Source of the DNA: Alicyclobacillus hesperidum
GTDB lineage: Bacteria; Bacillota; Bacilli; Alicyclobacillales; Alicyclobacillaceae
Direction: 5' to 3'
Assembly: GCF_900107035.1 (NCBI RefSeq)
Contig: NZ_FNOJ01000001.1
Coordinates: 186,001 to 250,000 of the forward strand
DNA: 64,000 bases
Position numbers and translations under genes: made by a program
Shown here: positions 8,051 to 16,061 of the stretch, piece after piece
Layout: each line of letters starts with the position of its first letter
Position numbering within the stretch: the stretch's first letter is position 1
Notes under the pieces: generated by a model
The model's input: the letters and a program-made list of their open reading frames with translations, nothing else
Database searches by the model: none
Told to the model about the DNA's origin: nothing

Positions 8051-8356
8051 GGATGGTTCTCCCTGTTCGACATCCCTGAACTTCGTACTGACCGCATCAA
8101 CTCCACGAGTCGATCCGCGATCACCGCGGGATCGACCGCGCCAAACTGGACGCTCGATATTTTGACGAGTTTTCGCTTTCGCAATCGGCATCCCCCCGCC
8201 TAACCGTATGCAATAACCGCCCGTCCGTTTGCCGCCTGCCAACGACTATCGCAAAAAGTTTCGAAACCTGAGTGCATTTAAGTTTGTTTCAAGGATGATT
8301 GGGTAGAATGAGGAAGTGTACAAGATTATTTACGATGTGATGGGCAGGTGCGAAGG
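8051..8356. other. Gene-poor stretch upstream of the recombinase
   Basis: This 306-bp stretch separates the recombinase from a small divergent peptide gene. On the minus strand CATACGGT at about 8204-8211 resembles part of a sigma-E/sigma-K -10 box, without a convincing -35. On the plus strand TAGAAT near 8304 may be a -10 box for the small peptide. An open frame extends the recombinase upstream to 8242, but no ribosome site supports it. Confidence 0.3.
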
Positions 8357-8473
8357 ATGTTCGGAACAATTGCGGCCATCGTCCTCATCACGGCCGGCAT
8401 GATTACATTCAATCGTTATGTGAAGAAACAAACCGAGCGACTGGAAGAAAAAATTCAGTCGATGAAGGCTTGA
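8357..8473 (+). CDS. Small single-pass membrane peptide (38 aa)
   Basis: The sequence begins MFGTIAAIVLITAGMITF, one hydrophobic helix, followed by a charged amphipathic tail (YVKKQTERLEEKIQSMK). AGGTG lies 6 nt before the ATG and a strong terminator follows 32 bp after the stop, so it is a complete transcription unit. It lies in the element beside the recombinase. I do not recognise the family, and its membrane helix makes it an unlikely recombination directionality factor. Confidence 0.6.
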   Translation: MFGTIAAIVLITAGMITFNRYVKKQTERLEEKIQSMKA

Positions 8474-8504
8474 TACGGTTACTCCTCTCTCCTTCTTTGG
8501 TTAA

Positions 8505-8537
8505 AAAGGCCGCAGGAGCATATCTCCTACGGCCTTT
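8505..8537. terminator. Bidirectional intrinsic terminator
   Basis: AAAGGCCGCAGGAG and CTCCTACGGCCTTT pair around CATAT, with A-rich and T-rich flanks. It sits between the convergent small peptide and permease genes and can serve both. Confidence 0.85.
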
Positions 8538-8561
8538 CTCGCTGTATGATGCGCCTCGCAC

Positions 8562-10049
8562 TTAGTCCAAATCGAAATCGACGTCTTGCAACGGGATAAG
8601 CTTTGTCCGTTTGATCCATTTGTAGCCGAACCACAAGGCCAAAAATAACGGAATTCCGATGTATGTCGCGATGACCCCGGTCCAATCGACTTTGCCACCC
8701 GTAAAGGCGCTGATATCTTGCCCAACGATGACAATGGCGCACAACACGGTCGCCAGCAATGGGCCAAACGGATACCATTTCGCCCGGTACGCAAGCTTGC
8801 TTAAGTCACGTCCCTGTGCGAGATAAGCCTTGCGGAACCGGTAGTGGCTAACGGCCACTCCGAGCCAGGCAAGAAAACCAGTCAAACTGGCCGCGTTCAT
8901 CATCCACGTATAAACGGCACCGTTGCCGACAAATGACGACAGAAATGCAACGAACCCAATGACCGTGTTGACATAGAGCGCGTTCATCGGCACGCCGCGT
9001 CGGTTGACCCTCGCAAACACCCGTGGGGCTTTCCCCTCACAGGCAAGTGCCCAAAGCATGCGACTCGACGCGTACAGCGAGGAATTCCCCGCCGACAACA
9101 CAGCCGTCAAAATCACGGCATTCATGACAGCTGCGGCAAGTGCAAACCCAGCTCGCCGGAAGACGAGTGTAAACGGACTGATCGCGACGTTGTTGACGCT
9201 CGCGTTCAACAAGTTCGGATCCGTATACGGAATAAGCATGCCAATGAGGAAGATGGCTAAGACATAAAACAATAAAATGCGCCAGAATACTTGACGAATG
9301 GCTCGCGGCACGGCCCGCTCCGGATGCTCGCTTTCCCCTGCCGCCAAACCAACCAGTTCCGTCCCCTGAAAGGCAAATCCAGCGACCATCACAGTGCCAA
9401 GGAACCCAAGCCAACCACCATGAAAGGGCGTCCCGCCCGTCATGAACGTGTGCCAACCAACCGGATGCCCGCCCAAGATGCCAAAAATCATAGCTAGACC
9501 AATGATAATAAAGACGATAATCGTCAAAACCTTAATTCCTGCAAACCAGTACTCGCCTTCCCCGTACCCTCGCACAGAGACGACATTTAGCAGAAACAAC
9601 ACGGCGAGGAACACGGCACTCCAAACCACGGAAGGCGTGTGCGGAAACCAATACTTCATTACGATGGCGCCCGCCGACAACTCGGCCGGCAACGTAACGG
9701 TCCATGTGTACCAATAATTCCAACCCAGTGCAAAACCAAACGCCGGATCGACAAACCGTGTAGCATACTGTTCAAACGATCCTGCAATTGGCATGAATGT
9801 GGCCATCTCACCGAGACTGGTCATGATGAAGTAGACCATGATGCCAACAATGATATATGCCAACAGCGCGCCGCCGGGCCCCGCCGTGGAAATGGACGAT
9901 CCGCTCGCCACAAAAAGTCCTGTGCCGATGGCCCCACCCAGGGCAATCATCGATAGATGGCGGGAGCGAAGTTCACGGTGCAACCCGATCTCTGCATGTT
10001 TGCGCACAGGTTGCTCTGAAAAGGGTGTACTCGCTGGCCTCTGACTCAC
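8562..10049 (-). CDS. Amino-acid permease, APC superfamily
   Basis: After a soluble N-terminus ending in the family motif ELRSRHLSMIALGGAIGTGLF come about 12 hydrophobic segments, typical of LysP/GabP-type amino-acid permeases of the cytoplasmic membrane. GTG 10049 is favoured as start because AGGAG lies 8 nt upstream; this gives 495 residues, normal for the family. The substrate cannot be read. It is cargo of the intervening element and has no obvious link to sporulation. It is convergent with the small peptide gene and shares its terminator. Confidence 0.9.
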   Translation of the reverse strand: MSQRPASTPFSEQPVRKHAEIGLHRELRSRHLSMIALGGAIGTGLFVASGSSISTAGPGGALLAYIIVGIMVYFIMTSLGEMATFMPIAGSFEQYATRFVDPAFGFALGWNYWYTWTVTLPAELSAGAIVMKYWFPHTPSVVWSAVFLAVLFLLNVVSVRGYGEGEYWFAGIKVLTIIVFIIIGLAMIFGILGGHPVGWHTFMTGGTPFHGGWLGFLGTVMVAGFAFQGTELVGLAAGESEHPERAVPRAIRQVFWRILLFYVLAIFLIGMLIPYTDPNLLNASVNNVAISPFTLVFRRAGFALAAAVMNAVILTAVLSAGNSSLYASSRMLWALACEGKAPRVFARVNRRGVPMNALYVNTVIGFVAFLSSFVGNGAVYTWMMNAASLTGFLAWLGVAVSHYRFRKAYLAQGRDLSKLAYRAKWYPFGPLLATVLCAIVIVGQDISAFTGGKVDWTGVIATYIGIPLFLALWFGYKWIKRTKLIPLQDVDFDLD

Positions 10050-10219
10050 CTTGTTAGCTCCTTTCTTGTTCCGAAAATCATCGTATAGCGTGTACATATA
10101 AATCGCAATGAGAAATGCTTTCCTTCGCTAAAGAAATAGTGAAATAAAGTGCAAAGACATAATCAAATGCAGCTTGGAGACCCTCAGAATAAGTGATGTT
10201 TGTAAAGGAGAGGAATTTC

Positions 10220-10765
10220 ATGAAAAGGGTTGCTGGCTATCTATCGACGTCGGCTCTACTATGTACCTTGTGGGCTCCAATCAGTACCAATGCAGCTGTG
10301 AGCGGATCAAGCCACAAAGGGGATATCGAGTTTCGCGTCGGGTCCTCCACCTCGACGGTCATTGCAGGCGCCCGCGTGATCGTCATCAATCACGACGGGA
10401 ACATCGTCGCCACAGGCCTGACCAATGCCCAAGGCACGTGGGACGCGCAGGTACCCCTGTACAAGGCCGATTGGAACAAAAAGTTTGACGCCAAAGGCGT
10501 CGTCAACGCCATCGTCGTTGCGGACGGTTTTAATGAACAAGCCGTGTATATCATTCCCATCACCGAACACACAGTTCAACCCGTCATTCTGCAGCCCATA
10601 CAGGCCAATCGGCGCAACGCGCCTTCGGCGTCCCTCGGCAACTTTAGTACACATGATCTGCAGCGTTACATTGACCGCTATGCGTCTGAACTGAAACTGA
10701 AGCGGCAGGCACCGATTCCTGCCGATCCGGAGCACGCGCCATGGAGTCCTCAGCAACAGCAGTAA
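10220..10765 (+). CDS. Secreted protein with carboxypeptidase-regulatory-like fold, function unknown
   Basis: A signal peptide with an AxA-type end (STNAA) is followed by a beta-rich domain of about 90 residues (GDIEFRVGSSTSTVIAGARV, then GLTNAQGTWDAQVP). This resembles carboxypeptidase-regulatory-like or CNA-B-like repeats. The tail is Pro/Gln-rich. ATG 10220 has AAAGGAG 9 nt upstream. It lies 13 bp upstream of a SpoIID-like gene and is probably co-transcribed with it, which suggests a role at the cell wall or spore envelope; this is inferred. Confidence 0.7.
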   Translation: MKRVAGYLSTSALLCTLWAPISTNAAVSGSSHKGDIEFRVGSSTSTVIAGARVIVINHDGNIVATGLTNAQGTWDAQVPLYKADWNKKFDAKGVVNAIVVADGFNEQAVYIIPITEHTVQPVILQPIQANRRNAPSASLGNFSTHDLQRYIDRYASELKLKRQAPIPADPEHAPWSPQQQQ

Positions 10766-10778
10766 GGAGTGGCTGCTC

Positions 10779-11390
10779 ATGCGAACCTTTCGTTCTTTGC
10801 AATTGACCCTTGCGTCTGCGGCGCTTGCGTTCGCGTTCGAGCAAGCACCGGTGATAAGTGCCCAGACGATTTATAATACGCCGTATCCTTCGGTCATACG
10901 GGTTGCCATCCGCGCCAATAACAACCCGACCAGCCCTATTCTGTACGTCCAGACTGTCGGCTTTGAAGAGTATTGCGAAGACGTGTTGCCAAACGAGTGG
11001 ATGCCCAGTTGGAACGCCGAGGCTCTTAAGGCCGGGGCAATTGCGGTGAAGATGTTCGCCTGGTACTGGACGCTCCACCCCACAACCGAAGGCGGATTTA
11101 CATACGACGTGGACAACACCACAAACTTTCAGACATTCAAATACCTAAGCGGTCAAGTCGCCACAGATTTGGCGGTTCAAGAGACGTGGAACATGGTATT
11201 TGTGCCAAGCGACGGATCTATTAAGCCGCTCGACTTCCGGGCTGGCACACCAGATGGTAGCAACACGGGATACGTGGGAACCTTCATTATGTCACAATGG
11301 GGATCGCAATACTGGGCGCAAACCGCAAAGCTTCCTTTCACGACGATCCTCAGCCTCTTTTACCCCGGGTATCAACTGCGATTTGTTTAA
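10779..11390 (+). CDS. SpoIID/LytB-domain secreted protein
   Basis: The 203-residue protein has an N-terminal signal segment. Its domain YVQTVGFEEYCEDVLPNEW with WNAEALKAGAIAVKMFAW matches the SpoIID family, peptidoglycan lytic transglycosylases that support engulfment or enhance amidases. A glutamate stands at the position of the catalytic Glu (NEWMP for the usual AEMP). It is shorter than SpoIID (~340), so it is not SpoIID itself. It ends in a strong terminator and forms a unit with the preceding gene. A sporulation-type wall enzyme inside an element that interrupts a spore gene is notable. Confidence 0.8.
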   Translation: MRTFRSLQLTLASAALAFAFEQAPVISAQTIYNTPYPSVIRVAIRANNNPTSPILYVQTVGFEEYCEDVLPNEWMPSWNAEALKAGAIAVKMFAWYWTLHPTTEGGFTYDVDNTTNFQTFKYLSGQVATDLAVQETWNMVFVPSDGSIKPLDFRAGTPDGSNTGYVGTFIMSQWGSQYWAQTAKLPFTTILSLFYPGYQLRFV

Positions 11391-11403
11391 CGCCACTGTA
11401 TCA

Positions 11404-11436
11404 GGGGGTCGAGCCCAAGTAGCTCGGCCCCCTTTT
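11404..11436 (+). terminator. Intrinsic terminator after the SpoIID-like gene
   Basis: GGGGGTCGAGC and GCTCGGCCCCC (one G-T pair) form an 11-bp stem followed by TTTT. Confidence 0.9.
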
Positions 11437-11524
11437 GTGAAACATTCTCCTGCTTCCACTGCGATCTTTCCCCCTTTTGCTGCGTCTAATCAGATGTAAA
11501 GAGATTGCGAGGTGCCATGGTCTC

Positions 11525-12043
11525 ATGGAACGTTACCCATCGTCTGTCCGCGAAGAAATCTCGAGATTATACGAGCGCTATGCGGACGATGTCTATCGCT
11601 ATGGGAGATTGACTCTGGGCACCGAAGACGATGCGTACGACGTGGTGCAAGAGACATTTTTACGGGCCATTCGCGGTTGGCCAAGATTTCGCAGGGAAGC
11701 AAGTGAGCAAACATGGCTGCTACAAATCGCGCGCAATGTCATGTATGACAAGTTTCGTAGACGTCGCTCCGAGCAAAGGGTGATGCAGTTTGCACAAATC
11801 CATCAAACCAAGTGGCAAGATGCCATCGATCACTCCCTTGTGATCGAAAGCGCCATCAGGAAGCTGCGCGAATCCTACCGTCAAGTGGTCATTCTACGTC
11901 ATGTTGAAGGCCTTAATGTAGAAGAAACCGCACAAGTACTGGGGTGGAGCGAGAACAAGGTGCGTTCGACTACGCATCGTGCACTTGCCAAACTGCGAGA
12001 CCTGCTCACTGACGATGAGGAAACGGGGGTTTGGGACAGATGA
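11525..12043 (+). CDS. ECF-type RNA polymerase sigma factor
   Basis: The 172-residue protein has sigma region 2 (YERYADDVYRYGRLTLGTED, DVVQETFLRAI) and region 4 (YRQVVILRHVEGLNVEETAQ, then an HTH ending STTHRALAKLR), with no region 3, as in extracytoplasmic-function sigma factors. ATG 11525 has GAGGTG about 10 nt upstream; an earlier ATG at 11477 lacks support. Its stop overlaps the start of the next gene by 4 bp, a typical sigma/anti-sigma coupling. Targets are unknown, but other element genes are candidates. Confidence 0.9.
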   Translation: MERYPSSVREEISRLYERYADDVYRYGRLTLGTEDDAYDVVQETFLRAIRGWPRFRREASEQTWLLQIARNVMYDKFRRRRSEQRVMQFAQIHQTKWQDAIDHSLVIESAIRKLRESYRQVVILRHVEGLNVEETAQVLGWSENKVRSTTHRALAKLRDLLTDDEETGVWDR

Positions 12044-13149
12044 GCCATGGGCACAGCATCGAGAAGGAGCTCGAAAAAATGAAATCGGTTCGCATGTCTA
12101 AAGAACAGCGGGATGGCATCTGGGAGAATATCGTGGCCAATTTGGACAGCGTGCCAAAGCGCAACATGATACGCGCCCGCAGCGTATGGGCGTCAGTGGG
12201 AGGGGGTGCCGCTGCAATCGCGCTCGTCGTAGGTGGCTATGCTGCCGTGCACAAAGGATCACCGGGCCCACGTACGGCGGTTGAGGCGCCAGCCCAAGCC
12301 GGCTCGGCGAATGGTTCGCCCGCCATTCTGTATCAATTAAACAACTATGCAGCACAAGCCAATCGAGCGACAGTTCCCTTTTACGAAGACGGTCACATTG
12401 TCCAGGAACGAATGCCGATACAGAAAAGTTTGGAAATCGCCAAGGCACATAGTCCATGGCGAACCGATCCGGTCCTGTCTGCCCAAGCGTACACAGCCAA
12501 TCTCTTACCTGCAGGTTTTGCTCATGCAGCTTGGAGCACCACGAGCCATCACATGTTGACCACGACCAAAAACGGCGTCATCGCGACATACCAATTGATG
12601 AGTAGGAACGATGCTGGCTCCCCGCCAACAGCGAACGTGCAACTTTCCATCACAGGTGAAGGACATCCATTGTACTATCACATTCATCTTTTTGAATTAC
12701 AACATCGGTACGTATGGGATATCGCGCGAATTGTCCGTACGCCGGCCCCACCGATTCCGCTACCCTCAGGCATCAAATCGCTGTCAGTGAGCACAGGCCT
12801 CGCGGCAATCGGGTACGTACCGAACCAGTTCGACAAAGTTGCACGTCAGATAACAGTCTGGCTGGAGACGGCGACACGCACGTCGTATCAGCTACCGCCT
12901 GCGCCGGCGAACCTGATCTTCAACGTGAATGTCGCACCGGATACCCTGTATCTAACCGCGTCCGACGGCACACAGATTTCTATCACACCGGCCTATACGA
13001 TCGTAAGACGAGACGAAAAGTATGAAGTGCTGACACAGCCCGACACCGTCGAATATAAGACTTCGACAGAAGTGGTGTATCTACATTGTCCAGCTTTATA
13101 CAAGTGGCTTGACGATCACGCCTGGAAAGCATCGTTTCACCTGTCGTGA
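12040..13149 (+). CDS. Putative anti-sigma/membrane partner of the ECF sigma factor
   Basis: A charged N-terminus (about 1-48), one hydrophobic segment (about 50-68, VWASVGGGAAAIALVVGGYA) and a ~300-residue extracytoplasmic domain give the topology of a single-pass anti-sigma factor. No zinc-binding HxxxCxxC motif is present, so it is not a ZAS-type anti-sigma. The outer domain is not recognised. The 4-bp ATGA overlap with the sigma gene is the main support for the role. Confidence 0.6.
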   Translation: MSHGHSIEKELEKMKSVRMSKEQRDGIWENIVANLDSVPKRNMIRARSVWASVGGGAAAIALVVGGYAAVHKGSPGPRTAVEAPAQAGSANGSPAILYQLNNYAAQANRATVPFYEDGHIVQERMPIQKSLEIAKAHSPWRTDPVLSAQAYTANLLPAGFAHAAWSTTSHHMLTTTKNGVIATYQLMSRNDAGSPPTANVQLSITGEGHPLYYHIHLFELQHRYVWDIARIVRTPAPPIPLPSGIKSLSVSTGLAAIGYVPNQFDKVARQITVWLETATRTSYQLPPAPANLIFNVNVAPDTLYLTASDGTQISITPAYTIVRRDEKYEVLTQPDTVEYKTSTEVVYLHCPALYKWLDDHAWKASFHLS

Positions 13150-13198
13150 AACCCCGTTTATGCGCCAGTATTTATCTCCATTTCCTCCACATGGTTTC

Positions 13199-13238
13199 CG
13201 TGTTGCTTGCGCCATGTTGTCACATGCCAAGCAACACG
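13199..13238. terminator. Perfect 11-bp inverted repeat between convergent genes
   Basis: CGTGTTGCTTG (13199-13209) and CAAGCAACACG (13228-13238) pair perfectly around a 19-nt spacer. The spacer itself contains CATG...CATG. It lies in the 200-bp gap between the sigma partner gene and arsB, so a terminator role is likely, though no T-run follows. Confidence 0.45.
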
Positions 13239-13349
13239 AGCCTTGCAGGTTCCTTCTTTCTGGCTTCTGTGCATGTTGAACAACACACATCGATGAGTAC
13301 AACCTTCACTACGATTGTAATCAGTACACTGTGACAAGGTGCCTAAACT

Positions 13350-14654
13350 TTAATGCACGGCTAGCAGCCAAACATACAAACCAGAGAGTGTGATAAACAG
13401 CGTTGGAAGCGTGAGCACAATACCTGTTTTGAAGTATTGACCCCATCCGATGCGCACCCCTTTTTGCGCCAGGACGTGTAACCAAAGTAATGTGGCAAGT
13501 GAGCCAATGGGTGTGATTTTGGGTCCTAAATCACACCCAATAACATTGGCGTAGACCATCGCTTCACGCATAAGACCCGTTACGGCGGCGGAGTGAATCG
13601 CGAGTGCACCCACCATCACCGTCGGTAAATTGTTCATAATGCTCGACAGGATGGCTGCAACAAAACCTGTGAACAGCGTCCCGGCGTAAAGCCCACCGTG
13701 CGTCGACCACTGCATGAGACGGCCGAGCAATGTGGTCAGTCCCGCGTTGCGAAGTCCGTATACGACGACATACATACCTATCGAAAACACAACGATGGAC
13801 CACGGAGCACTGCGAATCGTCGACCACGGTGCGACGGTCTTGGTTCTCGCTCCGGCGATGAGAAACACCAGCGCAACCGCCAAGGTCACGAAGCTGACAG
13901 GGATATGAAACAACTCAGTCAGAACGTAACCGACAAGCAAGACAGCAAGGATAATCCAGGAAGCCAAAAACATACCTTTGTGCCGAATAGCACTTGCCGC
14001 CTCTGGCAAATCACTTGGGCGATAGGCATTGGGAATGTCCTTACGAAAGAAGAGATATAACATCAAGAAGCTAGCGACAAACGCAAACAAGTCAGGGACA
14101 ATCATGTGTACGGCATAGCTGATAAAACCGACGCCAAAGTAATCGGCGGATACGATGTTGACAAGGTTACTCACGATGAACGGCAGTGACGTGGTATCGG
14201 CAATAAATCCACTTGCCAGTATAAACGGTAGCATCTTCCTCATGTCAAATTTCAACAGCTTCACTTTTTCTAGAACGATGGGTGTCAAAATGAGCGCAGC
14301 TCCATCATTGGCGAAGAAGGCGGAGACGATGGCCCCGAGTGTAATGACATACAAAAAAACTTTTCTCCCGTCCCCTTTGGCGACATGTGCCATTTTGAGC
14401 GCGGCCCACTCGAAAAAGCCAATTTTGTCCAAGATTATCGAGTTCATGATGATGCCTACGAATGCCAAGGTCGCATCCCAAACAATTTTCGTCACCGACC
14501 ATACATCTGCAACATGCACAACATGAAGCAGCAGTGCGAGCACCGCACCGCCTATGGCACTCCATCCGATGGACAACCCCTTGGGTTGCCATATGACAAA
14601 CACCAATGTCAGAACAAACACCGCCAGTGCGAACCATGCCGCGGGCGCTATCAT
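13350..14654 (-). CDS. arsB: ArsB-type arsenite efflux permease
   Basis: The 434-residue protein has 11-12 hydrophobic segments. The stretches FVIWQPKGLSIGWSAIGGAV, FFANDGAALILTPIVLEKV and ASGFIADTTSLPFIVSNLVN are characteristic of the Staphylococcus ArsB family, which expels arsenite and antimonite across the membrane. Its start codon overlaps the stop of the full-length arsR frame by 4 bp (ATGA), so they form one operon. It is cargo of the intervening element; the B. subtilis skin element also carries an ars operon. Confidence 0.93.
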   Translation of the reverse strand: MIAPAAWFALAVFVLTLVFVIWQPKGLSIGWSAIGGAVLALLLHVVHVADVWSVTKIVWDATLAFVGIIMNSIILDKIGFFEWAALKMAHVAKGDGRKVFLYVITLGAIVSAFFANDGAALILTPIVLEKVKLLKFDMRKMLPFILASGFIADTTSLPFIVSNLVNIVSADYFGVGFISYAVHMIVPDLFAFVASFLMLYLFFRKDIPNAYRPSDLPEAASAIRHKGMFLASWIILAVLLVGYVLTELFHIPVSFVTLAVALVFLIAGARTKTVAPWSTIRSAPWSIVVFSIGMYVVVYGLRNAGLTTLLGRLMQWSTHGGLYAGTLFTGFVAAILSSIMNNLPTVMVGALAIHSAAVTGLMREAMVYANVIGCDLGPKITPIGSLATLLWLHVLAQKGVRIGWGQYFKTGIVLTLPTLFITLSGLYVWLLAVH

Positions 14655-14995
14655 GTGGCCACACCTTCAAATTCGACATGCAAATCTTCTTTATGTACCA
14701 ATTCCTTCTCGTCCCCCAGTTTCGTCAACTCGTTCAGCGCAATCCCCACTTCCTGAAGGCAAATCTTGTTTCATGCATAGAAAACCCACATACCTTTTCG
14801 AGTTTCCTTCACCAGCCCCACGGCCTTCAGTCGACTCATATATTTTGACACGGCCGGCTGTGAGATGCCAAACAGTGGCACCCATTCACATACATACCAG
14901 TCGCGGATGTTCAACATTGCAATGATTCGACGACGCGTGGGATCCGCCAAGCCTTCAACGTGCTCGCGGGTTTTTCCAAATCCAATCCCGATCAC
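14651..14995 (-). pseudogene. arsR: arsR-type repressor interrupted by an in-frame TGA
   Basis: The frame encodes an ArsR/SmtB winged helix (LADPTRRRIIAMLN, then FGISQPAVSKYMSRLKAVGL) and stops at TGA 14771-14773 after WVFYA. The same frame continues with NKICLQEVGIALNELTKL and ends at 14651, overlapping the arsB start by 4 bp. A normal ArsR of ~114 residues is thus cut to ~74, losing the C-terminal dimerisation helix. The usual metal-binding CVC is YVC here, so one sensing Cys is also gone. The start is uncertain: GTG 14995 or ATT 14986 (GAGGTG 7 nt upstream). The truncated protein may be inactive. Confidence 0.75.
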
Positions 14996-15075
14996 CTCAC
15001 ATCATAACCACATCGTCATCAACCGATCAAACGACGCTCGTCGTCACCCTTCAGTCAGTACCGCACACATGCGGC

Positions 15076-15981
15076 CTAAACGTGTAGCATTTTGCTGACC
15101 ATCGGTGGTCCGCCGACCCATCCCCACTCATACGTCATCAGCATGACAAAGTCGACTTCCTGCCCCAACGTCCGGTAATCGAACGCACCCATCCAAGGCT
15201 GATTCGGGTTGTCGGCCGTCTTTGGTCCCATCGCAATGGATATGCTGAGGTTCCGACTGCGCAAAGATTGGACCAACTCGCGAATAAACTCATTGTACAA
15301 CGGCCGATCCGATGGACCCATATGTTCGAAGTCGACGTTCACCCCCGCATATCCTTTGCTTGTGCAGATCGATAAAGCCTGGTCGATCACGGTCTGACGT
15401 AAGGAGCGGTTGGCCAAGATGGAATGTGCGAGTTGCGTGTTGAAGTTGTTGCCATCGAAGTTCGTGATCGTGACAAGTGGGCGAATGTTGTATCGTTTTG
15501 CTGAGGCGAGCACGATGTCGTCCTTTGGAGCTTCAAAATGGCCATCAGCGCGAACCTGATAAGAGAATGTACAAACATATGTTAGGTCTGAGACGTCGCC
15601 TAAGATTTCCTCGTCGCTCTGCTCGCCCGTCGGCACGATGTACCCGTTTACTTCAATCGTTTTTCGCGTCGTGCGCCGCACAGGCAGATAGATTTGCGAC
15701 CCTACCGAAAGTGCGGACCCACTCACATAGCCGGTCCAACTCGCGAAGACCGCAGGTGAAATACCGAAACGCTGCGCAATAGACTCCGGTGTATCACCTG
15801 ATTGAATGGTGTAGGCTTGAACAGCGAGCGGATCTCCCTTCGGAATCAACAGAGCTAGACCCGGTACGATTTCGGTGCGCGAAGGCAGTTCGTTGTAACG
15901 CAAGATGTCGCGCACCGATACACCATAGGTGGCGGCAATCTGCCTGAGCGTCTCTCCAGAACGGACGCGATGAATTCGCAT
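15076..15981 (-). CDS. yaaH: N-terminal part of interrupted spore glycosidase (YaaH/SleL type)
   Basis: Two LysM peptidoglycan-binding domains (about 4-47 and 55-100) precede a GH18 domain, with the catalytic motif GVNVDFE ending in Glu219 and the strand VDFVMLMTYEWGW. Native sequence ends at GGPPM (residue 294) in the 15-bp repeat. Seven foreign residues and a stop come from the element. ATG 15981 has GGGAGG 7 nt upstream. YaaH/SleL proteins are spore-coat-associated N-acetylglucosaminidases acting on cortex fragments. The intact product would be 429 residues after joining to the 6048-6469 segment. Unjoined, the barrel lacks its C-terminal third and should be inactive. Confidence 0.92.
   Translation of the reverse strand: MRIHRVRSGETLRQIAATYGVSVRDILRYNELPSRTEIVPGLALLIPKGDPLAVQAYTIQSGDTPESIAQRFGISPAVFASWTGYVSGSALSVGSQIYLPVRRTTRKTIEVNGYIVPTGEQSDEEILGDVSDLTYVCTFSYQVRADGHFEAPKDDIVLASAKRYNIRPLVTITNFDGNNFNTQLAHSILANRSLRQTVIDQALSICTSKGYAGVNVDFEHMGPSDRPLYNEFIRELVQSLRSRNLSISIAMGPKTADNPNQPWMGAFDYRTLGQEVDFVMLMTYEWGWVGGPPMVSKMLHV
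15099..15113. repeat. Element end, right attachment site core (attR)
   Basis: This is the second exact copy of CCATCGGTGGTCCGC. On the element side, past the core, lie GTGTAG (15083-15088) and a CCGCA/TGCGG inverted repeat (15061-15074). The GTGTAG is the reverse complement of CTACAC at 6484-6489 on the other element end. Confidence 0.88.
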
Positions 15982-16061
15982 GGTATAGCCTCCCTGATGC
16001 AAAACAGTCACTCCAGCCTATGCTGGGGGCTGGCGTCATGCGCATCCGGGTTGGCTGATCT

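Larger units (their letters stand above)
6455..15113. mobile_element. skin-like intervening element inside a spore hydrolase gene
   Basis: The element is 8,644 bp from repeat to repeat. It carries a large serine recombinase whose stop lies 54 bp inside the left core. Both halves of the host gene are on the minus strand in the right order, and recombination between the cores rebuilds an intact reading frame. This matches the organisation of skin in sigK and of other gene-interrupting elements in spore-formers. Cargo: recombinase, small membrane peptide, amino-acid permease, two secreted proteins (one SpoIID-like), ECF sigma plus partner, arsB and a broken arsR. No phage structural genes are seen. 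Excision itself is inferred. Confidence 0.88.

Noticed and set aside
13199-13238. Inverted repeat as ends of an insertion sequence
   Set aside because: Only 19 bp lie between the arms and there is no transposase; it sits between convergent genes as a hairpin would.
6048-15981. Explaining the two GH18 halves as an assembly misjoin, inversion or two independent genes
   Set aside because: Both parts are on the same strand in the right order, share an exact 15-bp end inside the same codons, and flank a recombinase. The C-terminal part lacks a start, which fits insertion better.
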